This document shows, piece after piece, positions 8,011-17,224 of a DNA stretch of 64,000 bases (the stretch's first letter is position 1; every line of letters starts with the position of its first letter). Source of the DNA: an uncultured Chitinophaga sp. (GTDB taxonomy: Bacteria; Bacteroidota; Bacteroidia; Cytophagales; Cyclobacteriaceae); the NCBI GenBank assembly GCA_902168205.1, contig CABHOK010000003.1:1178001-1242000 (forward strand). Direction: 5' to 3'. The position numbers and the translations under genes were made by a program. The notes beneath the pieces were generated by a model, which was not told the DNA's origin, made no database searches, and saw only the letters and a program-made list of their open reading frames with translations.

Positions 8011-10767
8011 ATGAAGCTGCATATAGCATTGTTCCTACTGGTGTTTTTTCATTCGGCATGCCTGGCACAGGAAGGCGACTACTTTTTAACACATCACAAG
8101 TACGATGATGATCGCTACGATCCGGTAAATTTTGATGTAGCGCAAGACAGCAACGGTCTTATCTATATTGCCAACAAAGGGGGCATATTGCGTTATGATG
8201 GTCACAACTGGGACCTTGTTTCGTGCAACGGTTCCGTTTACGATGTTCACATCACACCACAGAACCGGGTATATGTAGCCGGTAAAACCGGTTTTGGTTA
8301 CCTGCAAAATGTTACAGGCTTGTCAAATGCATCCTATATCCCTATATTCAGTAAAGCTCCGGTAGAAGGCATTATTCGCATTGAGCAGCGCGCGGATAGT
8401 ATCCTGTTCCTCAGTAATAAGACACTCTATATATACCAGGAGTCGAAGAATACCACCAGCCAGGTTCAGGCTCCGGAGAATAATGATTTTACAAATATAT
8501 TTATCCTGTCAGGAAAGGTTCTGTTGCAGACACAGAACAAGAATATATATACGCTGCAAAATGGAAGGTTAAAGGAGGCGGTAACGGCATGCCCGCGAAA
8601 TGCGTGGATATTATTTGCGGCAGATCATCCGTCTAATAAATCAATCAGCCTCATTGGTACAGATCGTAATGAACTTTACTGGATACGTCAGGGTAAAGCA
8701 TCGCGAATATATCCGAAGGACGATGGGTATATCGAGCAATCTGAATTGACGGCGTGTAGCTGGGTAAGTAATAATCTGATCGCGATCGGTACATTGCGGG
8801 GTGGTGTTGTATTTCTCAATGCTACCACGGGCATGATCGATAAGATCGTTAATTACCATACCGGTTTACCGGATAATGAGGTATATGCGCTGGGCAGCGA
8901 TCGCGATAAAGGAGTATGGGTAGCACATGAGTATGGCTTCACACGCATAGCACCGGAACTTCCTTTTCGTTGCTTCTCTAATTTTCCGGGTATAGAAGGA
9001 AATCTGTTAGCGGTAATGCCTTTTGAAAATACAGTATATGCAGGTACCAGCACGGGCATGTACTACCTGGAAGAGACTAAAAATTTTCAGACAACACTGC
9101 AGCGTGTTGAGGTAAAAGGATCACCCCGACAAAACAGGAAAGAGCGTACCGAGAACAAAGTGTCCGTTAAGACAGAGGCGCAACCGGTAAAGACAATAAC
9201 GGAAGAGGCAAATACAAAAACAAAACGCAAGGCCTTTTCATTTCTGAAGTCGAAGAAAAAGAAAGCACGTGAAGAAGAAGTAAAAGAAGAAGAAAGTCGG
9301 CCGGAGGTTGAAGAAAAAACGGTCGAGCCTGCTAAACGAAAAAGTACGTTTATACAACGCATTTTTTCACGCAAGCCCAAGACTATTTTTGAACGTCATC
9401 GCCAATTAAAATCTGTGCGCTATATCTATAAGGCCGTAGCGGGTTTTACGGGCAAAAGCAGTAGCATAAGGCATCTTAAAAACAGCCTGCTGTCAGGTGG
9501 TACGGGTGGTTTATTTGAGATCAAAGAAAAAAAGGCAGTTCGCATTGATGACGATAACACACTGGTGTTTTCCTACGATGCGACTCTTAACGAGATATTC
9601 TCGTTTACGGGCGATCATATCTTAAAAGTATTCTCGCAGGAAAAAGACAAATGGTCAATGTCATCTTCGATAAAGATCGAGGATGATATAGTACATATTA
9701 ACCGTACGAGCCAGCAGGACATATGGCTGGCTGGTCGCAATGCTATATATCTGTTACAGCGCAATATTGCGGGTCAATTGCAGGTAGTGCGTACGTTGGG
9801 CATCAGCAATCCATTCAATGACGATGTATACTCGTTCGTGCATAATAATAAAACATATTTTATCACTTCGCACGATTGTTTCTATTACGATGCATCGCGT
9901 AAAGTTCTGTTGCACGATCGTGAATTCAAAAAGCAGTTCGGTAAAGCCGAGCGCGTTATCATGAGCAATGAGAGTATATGGATTTTCAACGGCACCCGAT
10001 GGATCTGTCTCACCGATAAAGACACACAGCATCGGGCATTAAATGTACTTGGATTCTTCAAGCAGGTAAAATCGCTGTACGCACAGCAAGGCGGAGAATG
10101 CTGGGTAACAACCAGTACCAACGAACTATACAAGGTTTCTTCTGCCGGGTATAACGAGTCTTCCATGATGCACAAGGTTTTGTTGCGTGAAGTCCGGAGT
10201 AAAGAAGGACAGCCGTTGCCACTCGAAGACCTTCATGTAGAGCAGGATAACAGTTCGCTTGCGTTTGAGTTTGTTCATCCGGATTACCTGGGATTAATCG
10301 GTGTTCAGTACCAGTATAAACTCAACGGACTTTCTGATGAGTGGACAGCCTGGACTCCCAACTCGTCACTTTCATACCAGTTGTTGCCCGCAGGTTCGTA
10401 CAATCTTCATGTGCGTATACGGGATACGTTGGGTAAAGTATCTGAAGAACAGGTAATCCATTTTAATGTAGTGCCTCCGTACTGGAAGACCTCGTGGTTT
10501 TACCTGTTGGAAATTATCTTCTTCGGTTCATTGTTGTGGGCAACCTTCAGACTTAATCGTAAAGAGAGTCGCTATGAGTTTATTACGCGTATACTTACGT
10601 TGCTAACGTTGGTGCTCATCATCGAGCTGATCCAAAACCTGGTAGAGAGTTACTGGGCTACCAACACATCTCCTGTTATCAACTTCTTTGTGCAGGCAGC
10701 CATCGCGTTGCTGGTATATCCCGTTGAAAAGATTCTTCGACAATTTCTATCCGGCAAACCAAGTTAG
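8011..10767 (+). CDS. Two-component-regulator-type propeller protein with Y_Y_Y domain, no kinase
   Basis: A signal peptide (MKLHIALFLLVFFHSACLAQ) is followed by a periplasmic beta-propeller region resembling Reg_prop repeats (for example GLIYIANKGGILRYDG and GVWVAHEYGFTRI). The propeller is interrupted at about residues 365-460 by a very lysine/glutamate-rich insert. A Y_Y_Y domain follows (QYQYKLNGLSDEWTAW, about 745-810), then one transmembrane helix (about 827-845) and two more hydrophobic helices near the C terminus. In family members this architecture continues into a histidine kinase and often an AraC domain; here the 918-residue protein stops after the membrane helices. It could sense a periplasmic glycan or other ligand and signal through a partner. 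The cluster that follows at 11033 has a matching upstream repeat. Confidence 0.82.
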   Translation: MKLHIALFLLVFFHSACLAQEGDYFLTHHKYDDDRYDPVNFDVAQDSNGLIYIANKGGILRYDGHNWDLVSCNGSVYDVHITPQNRVYVAGKTGFGYLQNVTGLSNASYIPIFSKAPVEGIIRIEQRADSILFLSNKTLYIYQESKNTTSQVQAPENNDFTNIFILSGKVLLQTQNKNIYTLQNGRLKEAVTACPRNAWILFAADHPSNKSISLIGTDRNELYWIRQGKASRIYPKDDGYIEQSELTACSWVSNNLIAIGTLRGGVVFLNATTGMIDKIVNYHTGLPDNEVYALGSDRDKGVWVAHEYGFTRIAPELPFRCFSNFPGIEGNLLAVMPFENTVYAGTSTGMYYLEETKNFQTTLQRVEVKGSPRQNRKERTENKVSVKTEAQPVKTITEEANTKTKRKAFSFLKSKKKKAREEEVKEEESRPEVEEKTVEPAKRKSTFIQRIFSRKPKTIFERHRQLKSVRYIYKAVAGFTGKSSSIRHLKNSLLSGGTGGLFEIKEKKAVRIDDDNTLVFSYDATLNEIFSFTGDHILKVFSQEKDKWSMSSSIKIEDDIVHINRTSQQDIWLAGRNAIYLLQRNIAGQLQVVRTLGISNPFNDDVYSFVHNNKTYFITSHDCFYYDASRKVLLHDREFKKQFGKAERVIMSNESIWIFNGTRWICLTDKDTQHRALNVLGFFKQVKSLYAQQGGECWVTTSTNELYKVSSAGYNESSMMHKVLLREVRSKEGQPLPLEDLHVEQDNSSLAFEFVHPDYLGLIGVQYQYKLNGLSDEWTAWTPNSSLSYQLLPAGSYNLHVRIRDTLGKVSEEQVIHFNVVPPYWKTSWFYLLEIIFFGSLLWATFRLNRKESRYEFITRILTLLTLVLIIELIQNLVESYWATNTSPVINFFVQAAIALLVYPVEKILRQFLSGKPS

Positions 10768-10796
10768 ATCCTTTCATTTCTTTAACGTATGATGAT

Positions 10797-10814
10797 ATCC
10801 GTAGAAATACGGAG
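10797..10814 (+). promoter_or_regulatory. Inverted repeat ATCCGTA-N4-TACGGAg, candidate operator
   Basis: Second copy of the repeat seen at 7821-7838, with spacer GAAA and one mismatch at the outermost base. It lies 86 bp before TACTTTTG at 10883 and 30 bp after the propeller gene stop. It could also act as a weak hairpin after that gene, but there is no T run directly after it, and the conserved distance to the -7 element favours an operator. Confidence 0.5.
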
Positions 10815-10882
10815 GTTGTTTTCGGTAATTATAGATTCTGAGTTAAGCATTAAACCAGACAACAGTTCCTTTGGGAAGAATA

Positions 10883-10890
10883 TACTTTTG
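10883..10890 (+). promoter_or_regulatory. Candidate -7 element TACTTTTG
   Basis: Exact match to TAnnTTTG, 143 bp before the ATG of the GAF receptor gene at 11033. The same octamer appears at 7908 at nearly the same distance from an identical type of inverted repeat. Confidence 0.45.
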
Positions 10891-11032
10891 CTTCTATAAA
10901 ATTGTCAACTATAAAACGAAAGTATATATATGAAATATCCGGCAAAAGAGAAGTCGATATGTCGGTAATACAACCAAACAGATACGACCCCTAAACCCAT
11001 TTCCCTTTATTAAGAAGAACATTGATCGAAAC

Positions 11033-13426
11033 ATGAAGCTGAAATTCAAACTTTCTTACCAGATATCTGCGGGATATCTGGTAATCGTACTGGTCGCTAT
11101 CATCGCTATAGTATCATGCTTTAGCGCGTTGGAAAGAAACAAGGATCTGGATACACGTATACAGCAAGTGTATATGCCATTTTACTTTTCCCTGAAGGAT
11201 CTTGATGCACTGCTGGCAAATTCATACAGACTAACCAGTCGTTGGGTGGCGCACGAAGACAGTAACCAGGAGAAACAGGAACTAAGAACTATTCATAAGA
11301 CACAATATTTCGAAGTAAAACAAAACCTGGATGAAATACTGAAGAACTCATCACTGGCGTCTGATCGCCAGGCAATTCAGGAGTTGTTTAGCGATTTTCA
11401 AACTGTAATTTCTGCGCAGAATGAATTGATGAGTTTACTCAAAAACGATTCGTCATACCTAAACACAGAATCTTTTGATCGCGCGCATCGCGTTTTTGAA
11501 CAAAAAGTTACCCCTCAAACCAGGCAGTTACGCGATAAACTCGACACACACATCCACAATCTTGATACTACCATCGATGAAGTACGAGCAGACAAACAGC
11601 ATGCCTATACGCGTGTAGTCATTACGTTGATTGTGATGCTTGCCATGTTTATAGGTATAGCGGGGATGGCGTATTTCTTTTCCATTACGCGCGTGGTAGA
11701 TCCCATCATTGAGTTGAAAAAAGTGATTCGCGAAGTAGGAGAGGGCAGTAAAGCAAAAGTAGCTTTTGAAAAGAGAAACGATGAGATAGGTCAGATCGGT
11801 CAGGCACTTGCTTCTCTTACAGAAGGTATGAATTCCAAGCTCGTATTTGCCGAGAAGATTGGTAAAGGCGAATACGATACGGATTTTGAATTACAAAGCG
11901 ATCGTGATGCTATGGGTAAGGCATTGCTCGATATGCGTGACAACCTGAAGCGAAATACAGAAACCGAGCGTCAGCGAAACTGGTCTATAGCAGGTCTTGC
12001 AGATTTTGCCGAGATCATTCGCAGTCAGGATGATTCTCAAACACTGGCCGATACCATCATCAGTAACATTGTACGGTATACTAACTCAAACCAAGGAAGT
12101 CTGTTTGTTGTGCAGGACAGTGCCGAAGGCGAAGAAGAGCACCTGCTGCTATATTCTTGTTATGCGTGGGATAAGAAGAAATTTGAGGAGAAGAAAATCT
12201 ATAAAGGACAAGGACTTGTAGGACAATGCTGGCAGGAGGGCAATCCTGTTTTTCTAACGCAGGTTCCGGCCAACTATGTGCACATTACTTCCGGTCTCGG
12301 CTATGCTACTCCGCGATCTATTTTTATTGTACCGCTCAAGATCAACGAAGCTATATATGGTGTGCTGGAACTCGCATCCTTCGAACCATACCCCCAACAC
12401 AAACAGGAATTTATAGTAAAGGTTTGTGAAAATATAGCGGCTGCTATAGCATCTGCAAAAAATGCCGAGCAGACCAGGCATCTGCTGGAGGTAAGCCGAC
12501 TTCAGACTGAAAATCTGCACGCACAGGAAGAAGAGATGCGGCAGAATATGGAAGAACTTGCAGCTACGCAAGAGGAGATGCAGCGTATTCTTACTGAAAC
12601 ACAGAATAAGGAGCGCTACTTGCGTGATCTCATGAATGCATCAACAGATGCGATTGTAACATTCGATCGCGAATACAGGGTTATACATTTCAACACGGCG
12701 ATGCAAAAGAGCTTTGAGGCAGAGGGCATAAGGCTGCAGGAGAAAAGTAATTTTCTTTTGCTGAGTAATAATACGAAAGATCCTGACTGGAAGAAAATAT
12801 ATGATCGTGCGCTGGCCGGAGAAACTATCCATAAAGAAATAACGCTCCGGGATAGACATTTTATAGTACAATATGTACCCATGCGTGATGATAGCAATCA
12901 TGTATTTGCTGTAGCACTTTTTTCGAAAGACGTAACTGACATCACAAAAGCTAAACTGGAAGTTGACAGGTTGTTAAATGAAAGCCGGCTGAAGGAAGTT
13001 GAATTGCGCGACACGATGGACAGACTGCAGGCTACGATGGAGAGTGATGCAAAACGTAGTCGCGAACTGGAACGCAATACTTCTCAATTGGAAGCGCAGA
13101 AGCAGATGATGCTAAAGGCTATTGAGAAGCTGAAAGAGAAGGAAAAGGAAACACAGGCGCAGGAGGAAGAACTTCGCCAAACGATGGAAGAACTGCAGTC
13201 TACTTTGGAAGGTGAAGCTAACCGAAGCAGAGAACTCGAGCGAAGCGCAGCTCAAATGAAAGCGCAGGAGCAGATGATGTTGAAAACGATTACCAAGCTG
13301 AAGGAGAAAGAAAACGAAACGCAGGCGCAGGCTGAGCAGATCCGGTTAAAGGAAGAACAACTGAAAGCGCAGGAAGATGTACTCCGACAGATGATGGAGG
13401 AACTGCAATCCGGTGGTGTAAAATAA
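11033..13426 (+). CDS. Membrane receptor HAMP-GAF-PAS-coiled coil, no output domain
   Basis: Two transmembrane helices (about 12-32 and 195-217) enclose a helical periplasmic domain like the four-helix-bundle sensors of chemoreceptors. A HAMP domain follows (VVDPIIELKKVI, about 217-270), then a GAF domain (about 316-480), a coiled coil with EEEMRQNMEELAATQEEM, a PAS domain (about 528-640) and a long coiled coil to residue 797. There is no HisKA, HATPase, GGDEF or MCP signalling tip that I can recognise, so output must go through partners. The last coiled coil contains a 56-residue tandem repeat (RSRELER at about 676 and 732). The STAS-like gene downstream, and the repetition of this gene pair at 13941-16177, suggest that receptor and STAS protein work together. 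Confidence 0.82.
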   Translation: MKLKFKLSYQISAGYLVIVLVAIIAIVSCFSALERNKDLDTRIQQVYMPFYFSLKDLDALLANSYRLTSRWVAHEDSNQEKQELRTIHKTQYFEVKQNLDEILKNSSLASDRQAIQELFSDFQTVISAQNELMSLLKNDSSYLNTESFDRAHRVFEQKVTPQTRQLRDKLDTHIHNLDTTIDEVRADKQHAYTRVVITLIVMLAMFIGIAGMAYFFSITRVVDPIIELKKVIREVGEGSKAKVAFEKRNDEIGQIGQALASLTEGMNSKLVFAEKIGKGEYDTDFELQSDRDAMGKALLDMRDNLKRNTETERQRNWSIAGLADFAEIIRSQDDSQTLADTIISNIVRYTNSNQGSLFVVQDSAEGEEEHLLLYSCYAWDKKKFEEKKIYKGQGLVGQCWQEGNPVFLTQVPANYVHITSGLGYATPRSIFIVPLKINEAIYGVLELASFEPYPQHKQEFIVKVCENIAAAIASAKNAEQTRHLLEVSRLQTENLHAQEEEMRQNMEELAATQEEMQRILTETQNKERYLRDLMNASTDAIVTFDREYRVIHFNTAMQKSFEAEGIRLQEKSNFLLLSNNTKDPDWKKIYDRALAGETIHKEITLRDRHFIVQYVPMRDDSNHVFAVALFSKDVTDITKAKLEVDRLLNESRLKEVELRDTMDRLQATMESDAKRSRELERNTSQLEAQKQMMLKAIEKLKEKEKETQAQEEELRQTMEELQSTLEGEANRSRELERSAAQMKAQEQMMLKTITKLKEKENETQAQAEQIRLKEEQLKAQEDVLRQMMEELQSGGVK

Positions 13427-13504
13427 CTGATAACGAGTTGAAGGGTGGCGGTTGGCAATCAACCGGATAAAAGTAAGGATATACTATATATAGTCTCGAT
13501 AAGC

Positions 13505-13909
13505 ATGCGCGTATATTTTGATAACGACTTTGTAAACATAGAGTATAATACAGACTATACATTCATTGTTTTGAAATGGAAGATAGCCCCCTGTTCAGAT
13601 GATTTCAGGCAAGGTCTGCATACGTTGCTTCTGGCGATGCAGCATTTTAAAACGGGAAAAGTTGTTGTTGATGCATCGCAGCTGGGGACGTTGTCTTCGG
13701 AAGACCAGGAATGGTCCGTTACATCATGGGCCAATAAAGCCGTTCGCGCGGGATACTCGCATCAGGCTACCGTTGTGTCCAAAGATATTTTTTCAAAAAT
13801 ACCTAAGAGTGAGAGACTCACGAATATTGGTATACTGACGTTTGCTGTTTTCGAATCATTTGAAGATGCTATTCGCTGGATGGAGCAGGCTACTCAAAGT
13901 TATCAATGA
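13505..13909 (+). CDS. STAS-like (SpoIIAA-like) small protein
   Basis: A cytoplasmic protein of 134 residues when started at the ATG at 13505 (MRVYFDND); an in-frame start at 13445 would add 20 residues of low plausibility. It shows the pattern of Bacteroidota STAS-like proteins: an N-terminal beta strand ending in VLKWK, a helix, a strand KVVVDASQLGTLSSEDQEW, a helix ending before a V-x-V strand, and a C-terminal helix SFEDAIRWMEQ. The protein at 31491 shares this layout (SDISNQGVISPDNRKW and EAIEWL), and the one at 15728 does so more weakly. Such proteins usually bind partner proteins rather than catalyse. It lies between two membrane GAF receptors and is 31 bp from the second, so a role in the same signalling chain is inferred. 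Confidence 0.65.
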   Translation: MRVYFDNDFVNIEYNTDYTFIVLKWKIAPCSDDFRQGLHTLLLAMQHFKTGKVVVDASQLGTLSSEDQEWSVTSWANKAVRAGYSHQATVVSKDIFSKIPKSERLTNIGILTFAVFESFEDAIRWMEQATQSYQ

Positions 13910-13940
13910 ATATACGCTAGATCCCAATCAGGTATAAAGG

Positions 13941-15626
13941 ATGAAAACCAAAGTAAAAAAATTTCTTACCCGAAATGCAATCACGGTAGCGATCATCATG
14001 ATCGTATTGTTGTTGGTAACAAACGTTGTGCTTATTCTTCAATATAAAGCAACGCTTGTAAAGAACACCGCCATTAAGCAAAAGGCTGAAGAGATTAAGT
14101 ATAAGTCTGGCCAATTGATTGACTACGTATTGCATAATATGGACCTCGGTATACGTGCGTATGGTGCAACCAAGAACAAGGATATGTTAGCTCCTTCGAT
14201 GACAGCCATTGAAAAAATAGATCAAGTGTTTGATGAACTGGAAGGCGGCCTGCAGGAGCAGGCACAACCATATGATGTGGCGGGATTGAAAGAGCTTCGC
14301 AAAACCTATATCGAGTACGGTAAGTTTATTCATGAGATGGCACGCATGATTGAGCTGGACAGTATGAATACATTTCGCGCAATGATGTCGGAAGATCGCG
14401 GATTGAAAGTGTTTATGCATTGGAACGATGTCGGGGTAAAGATCAGTATTCACGAAGATGTCATTAACGGGCAAGCCGAAGAGAGTTATCAGGCTGCCAT
14501 AAATAATAATATATACCTGCAGTTCTTTATATTGATTGTGAGTTTGCCGACACTCGGGTTTGTAATCTATAAAATTCGAAAAGATAACAACGAACGCTTT
14601 TCTTTGCTCACAGAACTCGAACAGAACAACCGTAAATATGTTTTCAATCCGGGAACGTCATCCTATTCCAACGATCAGAAACAGTTAATCGAACACTCAA
14701 TCAAAAATCTTCAACAGGCGAGTGAGTTCATTGAAAATATATCGGAAGGACGATATGATACCACGTGGACTGAGTTGAACGATGCCAATAAAGCACTCAA
14801 CGAAATGAACCTGGCCGGCAGACTTACGCGCATGCGCGATCAGCTAAAGCAAATGAAGAAAGAGGAGGAGCGCAGGCTGTGGAGTAACGAAGGTATAACG
14901 CTGTTTTCGGAAACCGTTCGCAATCACCAGAAGAACTTAACGGAGCTGTCGCTCGAAGTAGTGCGTTTCCTTACCAAGTATATGAATGCACAGCAGGGCG
15001 GCCTTTTTGTTTTGAAAGAAGATGAAAGTGAATCTTACCTGCAGCTTGCAGCGTGCTATGCCTTTGATCGCAAGAAATATATAGAGAAGAAAATAGAAAT
15101 AGGCGTGGGGCTCATCGGCCAGGTGTACCTCGAAGGACAAACCACCCTCATTACGAAAGTTCCACAAGGATATACCTATATAACATCCGGAATGGGAGAA
15201 GCTACACCAGAGTGCTTGTTGATTGTGCCGATGAAGTATAATGAGCGAACGGAAGCAATCATTGAGTTGGCGAGTCTGGAGAAATTTGAAGATTACCACG
15301 TAGCGTTTATAGAGAAAGCAGGGGAGTTTGTTGCTTCTGCATTGCAAAGCGTACGAACAACAGAGAAGATGCAGAACCTGCTTGATGCTTCACGACACCA
15401 GGCAGAAGAGATGCGATCTACGGAAGAAGAAATGCGCCAGAACCTGGAGGAGCTGCAGGCTACGCAGGAGGAAATGGTTCGCAAGCAAAAAGAGATTGAT
15501 CGCATACGCGAAGAAGAGGCCGAACGTGCGCGTAAAGTAGCTGAGAGCAATCGCCAGGCTACCAATAAAATTATAGAGAAGCTGAAAGTTACGGAAGAAG
15601 AGCTTCGGAGATTAAAGGAAGCCTGA
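13941..15626 (+). CDS. Membrane receptor with GAF domain and coiled coil, paralogue of the gene at 11033
   Basis: The 561-residue protein has a transmembrane helix at about 13-33, a helical periplasmic domain, a second membrane helix (FFILIVSLPTLGFVIY, about 192-208), a GAF domain (about 312-465) and a C-terminal coiled coil with EEEMRQNLEELQATQEEM. The GAF domain is clearly paralogous to that of the upstream receptor: both share GLVGQ/GLIGQ, the YxxITSGxGxATP segment and IELASLE/LELASFE. It lacks the PAS domain and a recognisable HAMP motif, and like its paralogue has no catalytic output domain. It is followed 101 bp later by another STAS-like gene, repeating the receptor-STAS order. Confidence 0.8.
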   Translation: MKTKVKKFLTRNAITVAIIMIVLLLVTNVVLILQYKATLVKNTAIKQKAEEIKYKSGQLIDYVLHNMDLGIRAYGATKNKDMLAPSMTAIEKIDQVFDELEGGLQEQAQPYDVAGLKELRKTYIEYGKFIHEMARMIELDSMNTFRAMMSEDRGLKVFMHWNDVGVKISIHEDVINGQAEESYQAAINNNIYLQFFILIVSLPTLGFVIYKIRKDNNERFSLLTELEQNNRKYVFNPGTSSYSNDQKQLIEHSIKNLQQASEFIENISEGRYDTTWTELNDANKALNEMNLAGRLTRMRDQLKQMKKEEERRLWSNEGITLFSETVRNHQKNLTELSLEVVRFLTKYMNAQQGGLFVLKEDESESYLQLAACYAFDRKKYIEKKIEIGVGLIGQVYLEGQTTLITKVPQGYTYITSGMGEATPECLLIVPMKYNERTEAIIELASLEKFEDYHVAFIEKAGEFVASALQSVRTTEKMQNLLDASRHQAEEMRSTEEEMRQNLEELQATQEEMVRKQKEIDRIREEEAERARKVAESNRQATNKIIEKLKVTEEELRRLKEA

Positions 15627-15727
15627 AAACTGATAACTACTTTGATACTATTATAAACAGTACTTACAGATATATACCATAAAAGACCTGGACATAATTA
15701 TTGCTTTTGGAGCTAAACAGAACTGAA

Positions 15728-16177
15728 ATGATATCTATGCGTGTGACGGAGTTGCTCAGGCTTACAACAACATCAGGAAGAACTTATCTGATCGTTAATC
15801 AGCTTGACACAGAGGGGTTGGAAGTGATCTGGAAAGGATTTACTCCCCAGGGAATTTTTAAGGCAGGTATAGATATGGTTGCGGAATTGATGGTAAAGCA
15901 TCGCCCCGCAATTTTGGTGTTTAACGTCCTGGAGCATAATACGAGCGAAGAGTTGCAGCGGTATGCTACTGCTGCGCTGCTTGAGTACGCCAAGAAGTAC
16001 TTTATGCGTACTTTCTCGGGGCAGAAATTCAAGCGTGTGATTGTAACGAATACGATTGGCCCGGAGGATGTTGAAGAACCCTCGAAGGGATATTTTGTGC
16101 GACTATCTGAGCCACGTGTAGAGACTGTATATACATCGAGTACAGAGGAAGCTTATCATATTGCCGGACTCCGGTAA
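15728..16177 (+). CDS. STAS-like small protein
   Basis: Started at the ATG at 15728 (MISMRVTE) this is a 149-residue soluble protein; a second ATG at 15737 and a TTG at 15701 are alternatives. The pattern is similar to the STAS-like protein at 13505: strand LEVIWKG, helix FKAGIDMVAELMVKH, strand AILVFNVLEHNTS, a long helix, strand FKRVIVTNT and a C-terminal STEEAYHIAG helix. Sequence similarity is low, so family membership is an inference from the predicted strand and helix order and from the position right after a GAF receptor. No catalytic motif is seen. Confidence 0.55.
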   Translation: MISMRVTELLRLTTTSGRTYLIVNQLDTEGLEVIWKGFTPQGIFKAGIDMVAELMVKHRPAILVFNVLEHNTSEELQRYATAALLEYAKKYFMRTFSGQKFKRVIVTNTIGPEDVEEPSKGYFVRLSEPRVETVYTSSTEEAYHIAGLR

Positions 16178-16255
16178 GAACCTTGATCAATGAAATATAC
16201 TGCGATGTATAGCGGGTGCCTGCCTGATAACCACATTGGATTGAACTGATTTCGG

Positions 16256-17224
16256 ATGATTTTTAATTACCCCCGGGAAGATCGATCACTGGAAGTGAAC
16301 ATTGTGCTTAGCTTCACCAAGAGCACAATGATCATTACGGCACTCTATGCAATTTATGATTTTTTTCAGAACGATTTTGATGCTGGTGTAAAGGCCGGTG
16401 TTACGATGATTGTATATAGCAGCCTGTATGTTCTCATTCTATATACGAGAGGTGCACGTGGCGTTATCAAACTTATCATGGGCATGTATATGCTCTCCGT
16501 TCTGGGAGGTTTCTTTTTTCAGGGTGGACTATTCAATGTCAATGGCTTTGATATGTTTGCACTTATTATTGCGCTTACGTTCGTGTTTAACGGGAGCGAA
16601 CGCGTTGTGTTTTTGTCGTTGTACACACTGCAGATTCTGACTGTGTCCTATATTCAGATTGCACATCCGGAGTGGATATCGAACGTGCGCGACAAAGATT
16701 CCGTGCTCGTGAATATAGCCGAGATATTTGCCCGCATTTTAAATGTACTCTACATAGTTTACCTCTATAAGAAAGAATTTGAGAAAGAGCGCGAGCGTGT
16801 ATTTGAGACCAACGAGAAACTAGAGGAAGCAAACGCAGAGGTATACGCGCAAAATGAAGTTATCGCGTCTTACAACCGATCACTCGAAGTACTGGTTGAA
16901 GAGCGAACCAAGGATATACAGTCGCTGAATCAGAAATTGATTGAATACGCTTTCTTCAACTCTCACAAAGTAAGAGGGCCGTTAGCCAGAATACTGGGGC
17001 TCATATACCTGATCCGGTTAACCTCCGCAGTTAATCAAAACGAGAGTATCCGTTCAATAGACGACCAGATTGAAATGCTGGAGAAAAGTGCCACCGAACT
17101 TGATGACGTAATCAAAGCCATTACCGTTCTGCTGGACGAAGAAACAAAAGATATACTTGAATATCGAACCGCACTCTCTGTAAGAAAGGGAGATGATCGT
17201 TCGTCAACACAATCCATTTCGTAA
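16256..17224 (+). CDS. Membrane protein with histidine-kinase DHp domain but no ATPase domain
   Basis: The first 175 residues contain about five or six hydrophobic helices, followed by a charged coiled coil (about 178-225) and a DHp-like helix hairpin with H237 in FFNSHKVRGPLARILGL. The protein ends about 85 residues later at residue 322, without N, G1 or G2 boxes. In related kinases from this phylum an HATPase domain follows. The stop overlaps the start of the next gene and the ORF is otherwise intact, so this looks like a designed short protein rather than a recent truncation. It may serve as a phosphotransfer or dimerisation partner that needs an external kinase. Confidence 0.75.
   Translation: MIFNYPREDRSLEVNIVLSFTKSTMIITALYAIYDFFQNDFDAGVKAGVTMIVYSSLYVLILYTRGARGVIKLIMGMYMLSVLGGFFFQGGLFNVNGFDMFALIIALTFVFNGSERVVFLSLYTLQILTVSYIQIAHPEWISNVRDKDSVLVNIAEIFARILNVLYIVYLYKKEFEKERERVFETNEKLEEANAEVYAQNEVIASYNRSLEVLVEERTKDIQSLNQKLIEYAFFNSHKVRGPLARILGLIYLIRLTSAVNQNESIRSIDDQIEMLEKSATELDDVIKAITVLLDEETKDILEYRTALSVRKGDDRSSTQSIS

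Noticed and set aside
13034-13350. Repeat units considered as a CRISPR-like or intergenic array
   Set aside because: The repeats are in frame with a period of 168 bp and encode coiled-coil heptads of the receptor protein.
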